A DNA stretch of 50,907 nucleotides. Origin: Treponema sp. UBA3813. GTDB taxonomy: Bacteria > Spirochaetota > Spirochaetia > Treponematales > Treponemataceae. The translations under genes were made by a program, and so were the position numbers. Shown here piece after piece: positions 50,816 to 50,907 of this stretch; position 1 is the stretch's first letter; the number at the start of each line of letters is the position of its first letter. Location: positions 1-50,907 of the forward strand of contig DFEB01000029.1 in the NCBI GenBank assembly GCA_002368605.1. The letters are read 5' to 3'. The notes below the pieces were generated by a model. The model did no database searches. It saw only the letters and a list, made by a program, of their open reading frames with translations, and was not told where the DNA came from.

Positions 50816-50907
50816 ATGATTCCACTTCGCACATTAAACGGCGATTTTGCAGTGCGGGTGGAATTAAATGGATACGGAGAAAAATTGTTATGTGGACGCC
50901 CGCACTG
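50816..50907 (+). CDS. Possible 5' end of a gene or cassette ORF (partial)
   Basis: From the ATG at 50816 the frame is open for 30 codons to the window end, beginning MIPLRTLNGDFAVRVELN. A good promoter ends 12 nt upstream, but no ribosome binding site is present. I do not recognise the sequence. The same stretch also carries an inverted repeat (50850-50907) that could be part of an attC site, in which case the frame might be accidental. Both readings are possible. Confidence 0.4.
   Translation, partial: MIPLRTLNGDFAVRVELNGYGEKLLCGRPH
50850..50907. repeat. Inverted repeat cut by the window end, possible attC-type structure
   Basis: CAGTGCGGGTG (50850-50860) pairs with CGCCCGCACTG (50897-50907) at all 11 positions, one of them a G-T wobble, around a 36-nt centre. 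The right arm ends on the last base, so the palindrome may continue beyond the window, possibly to the ATTAAACGG motif at 50833. Confidence 0.5.

Noticed and set aside
50802-50819. Five-codon frame (M-K-K-Y-R) before the open frame at 50816
   Set aside because: It overlaps the -10 box TATTAT and is too short to be supported.
1-50907. CRISPR arrays, rRNA, tRNA genes and intact transposases
   Set aside because: No regularly spaced repeats, no tRNA-like cloverleaf with CCA-proximal TTCGA pattern, no rRNA stretches and no transposase domains were noticed in any gap; the gaps are short and accounted for.

Overview
The window is chromosomal DNA of a spirochaete, most probably a Treponema (inference). 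The grounds are an integron integrase of the type described in treponemes, placed with its 3' end toward the window end; a MurA with Asp in place of the catalytic Cys, as known in Borrelia; lipoprotein-rich ABC transporters; and small dispersed palindromic repeats. I saw no rRNA, tRNA, CRISPR array or intact insertion sequence. About 42 genes fill nearly all of the 50.9 kb.

Layout. 1-3.5 kb: 3' end of hsdS and complete hsdR of a type I restriction system. 3.6-6.5 kb (minus): TrkH/TrkA potassium uptake. 6.5-12.5 kb (plus): complete oligopeptide ABC transporter (binding lipoprotein, two permeases, two ATPases) followed by an HD-GYP response regulator. 12.5-14.4 kb (minus): large carbohydrate-binding-type lipoprotein. 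14.5-17.2 kb (plus): secreted protein plus two-component system. 17.2-18.2 kb: Hsp20 and a repeat-rich intergenic region. 18.2-21.7 kb: unknown protein and transketolase. 21.8-23.9 kb (minus): MinD-like ATPase and Lgt. 24.0-28.3 kb (plus): C-terminal processing protease, RsmE, a WecG/TagA-like protein that lacks key residues, and a sigma-54-type AAA+ activator without a DNA-binding domain. 28.3-33.4 kb: TrmJ-like methyltransferase, SDR, STAS/zinc-ribbon protein, two membrane proteins. 33.5-41.8 kb (minus): MurA, PepT, antiporter-EIIA fusion, iron-type ABC transporter. 42-43.8 kb: Era and a patatin. 43.8-46.0 kb (minus): RpiA and an AroD-AroE fusion. 46.2-49.3 kb: trpE-trpGD. 49.4 kb to the end: integron integrase and what may be the start of its attachment/cassette region.

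Three themes stand out. First, at least thirteen genes have a sigma-70-type -10 box only 6-9 nt before the start codon and no Shine-Dalgarno sequence, which predicts leaderless mRNAs; other genes in the same window have good Shine-Dalgarno sites. Second, short palindromic repeats recur: one family (arms around a CTTGA loop) lies in frame inside hsdR, forms a bidirectional terminator after tkt, and supplies the -35 box of the SDR gene; another element lies near hsp20 and shares a core with the trpE leader. Third, the window ends just downstream of the integrase, where three ATTAAAYGG motifs and an 11-bp-armed inverted repeat cut by the window edge could be attachment sites of an inverted integron.

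Metabolic links: AroDE feeds the shikimate pathway to chorismate, and TrpE/TrpGD take chorismate toward tryptophan. The trp promoter carries a 9-bp-armed palindrome over its -35 and -10 boxes that looks like a repressor operator. RpiA and transketolase are both pentose-phosphate enzymes.
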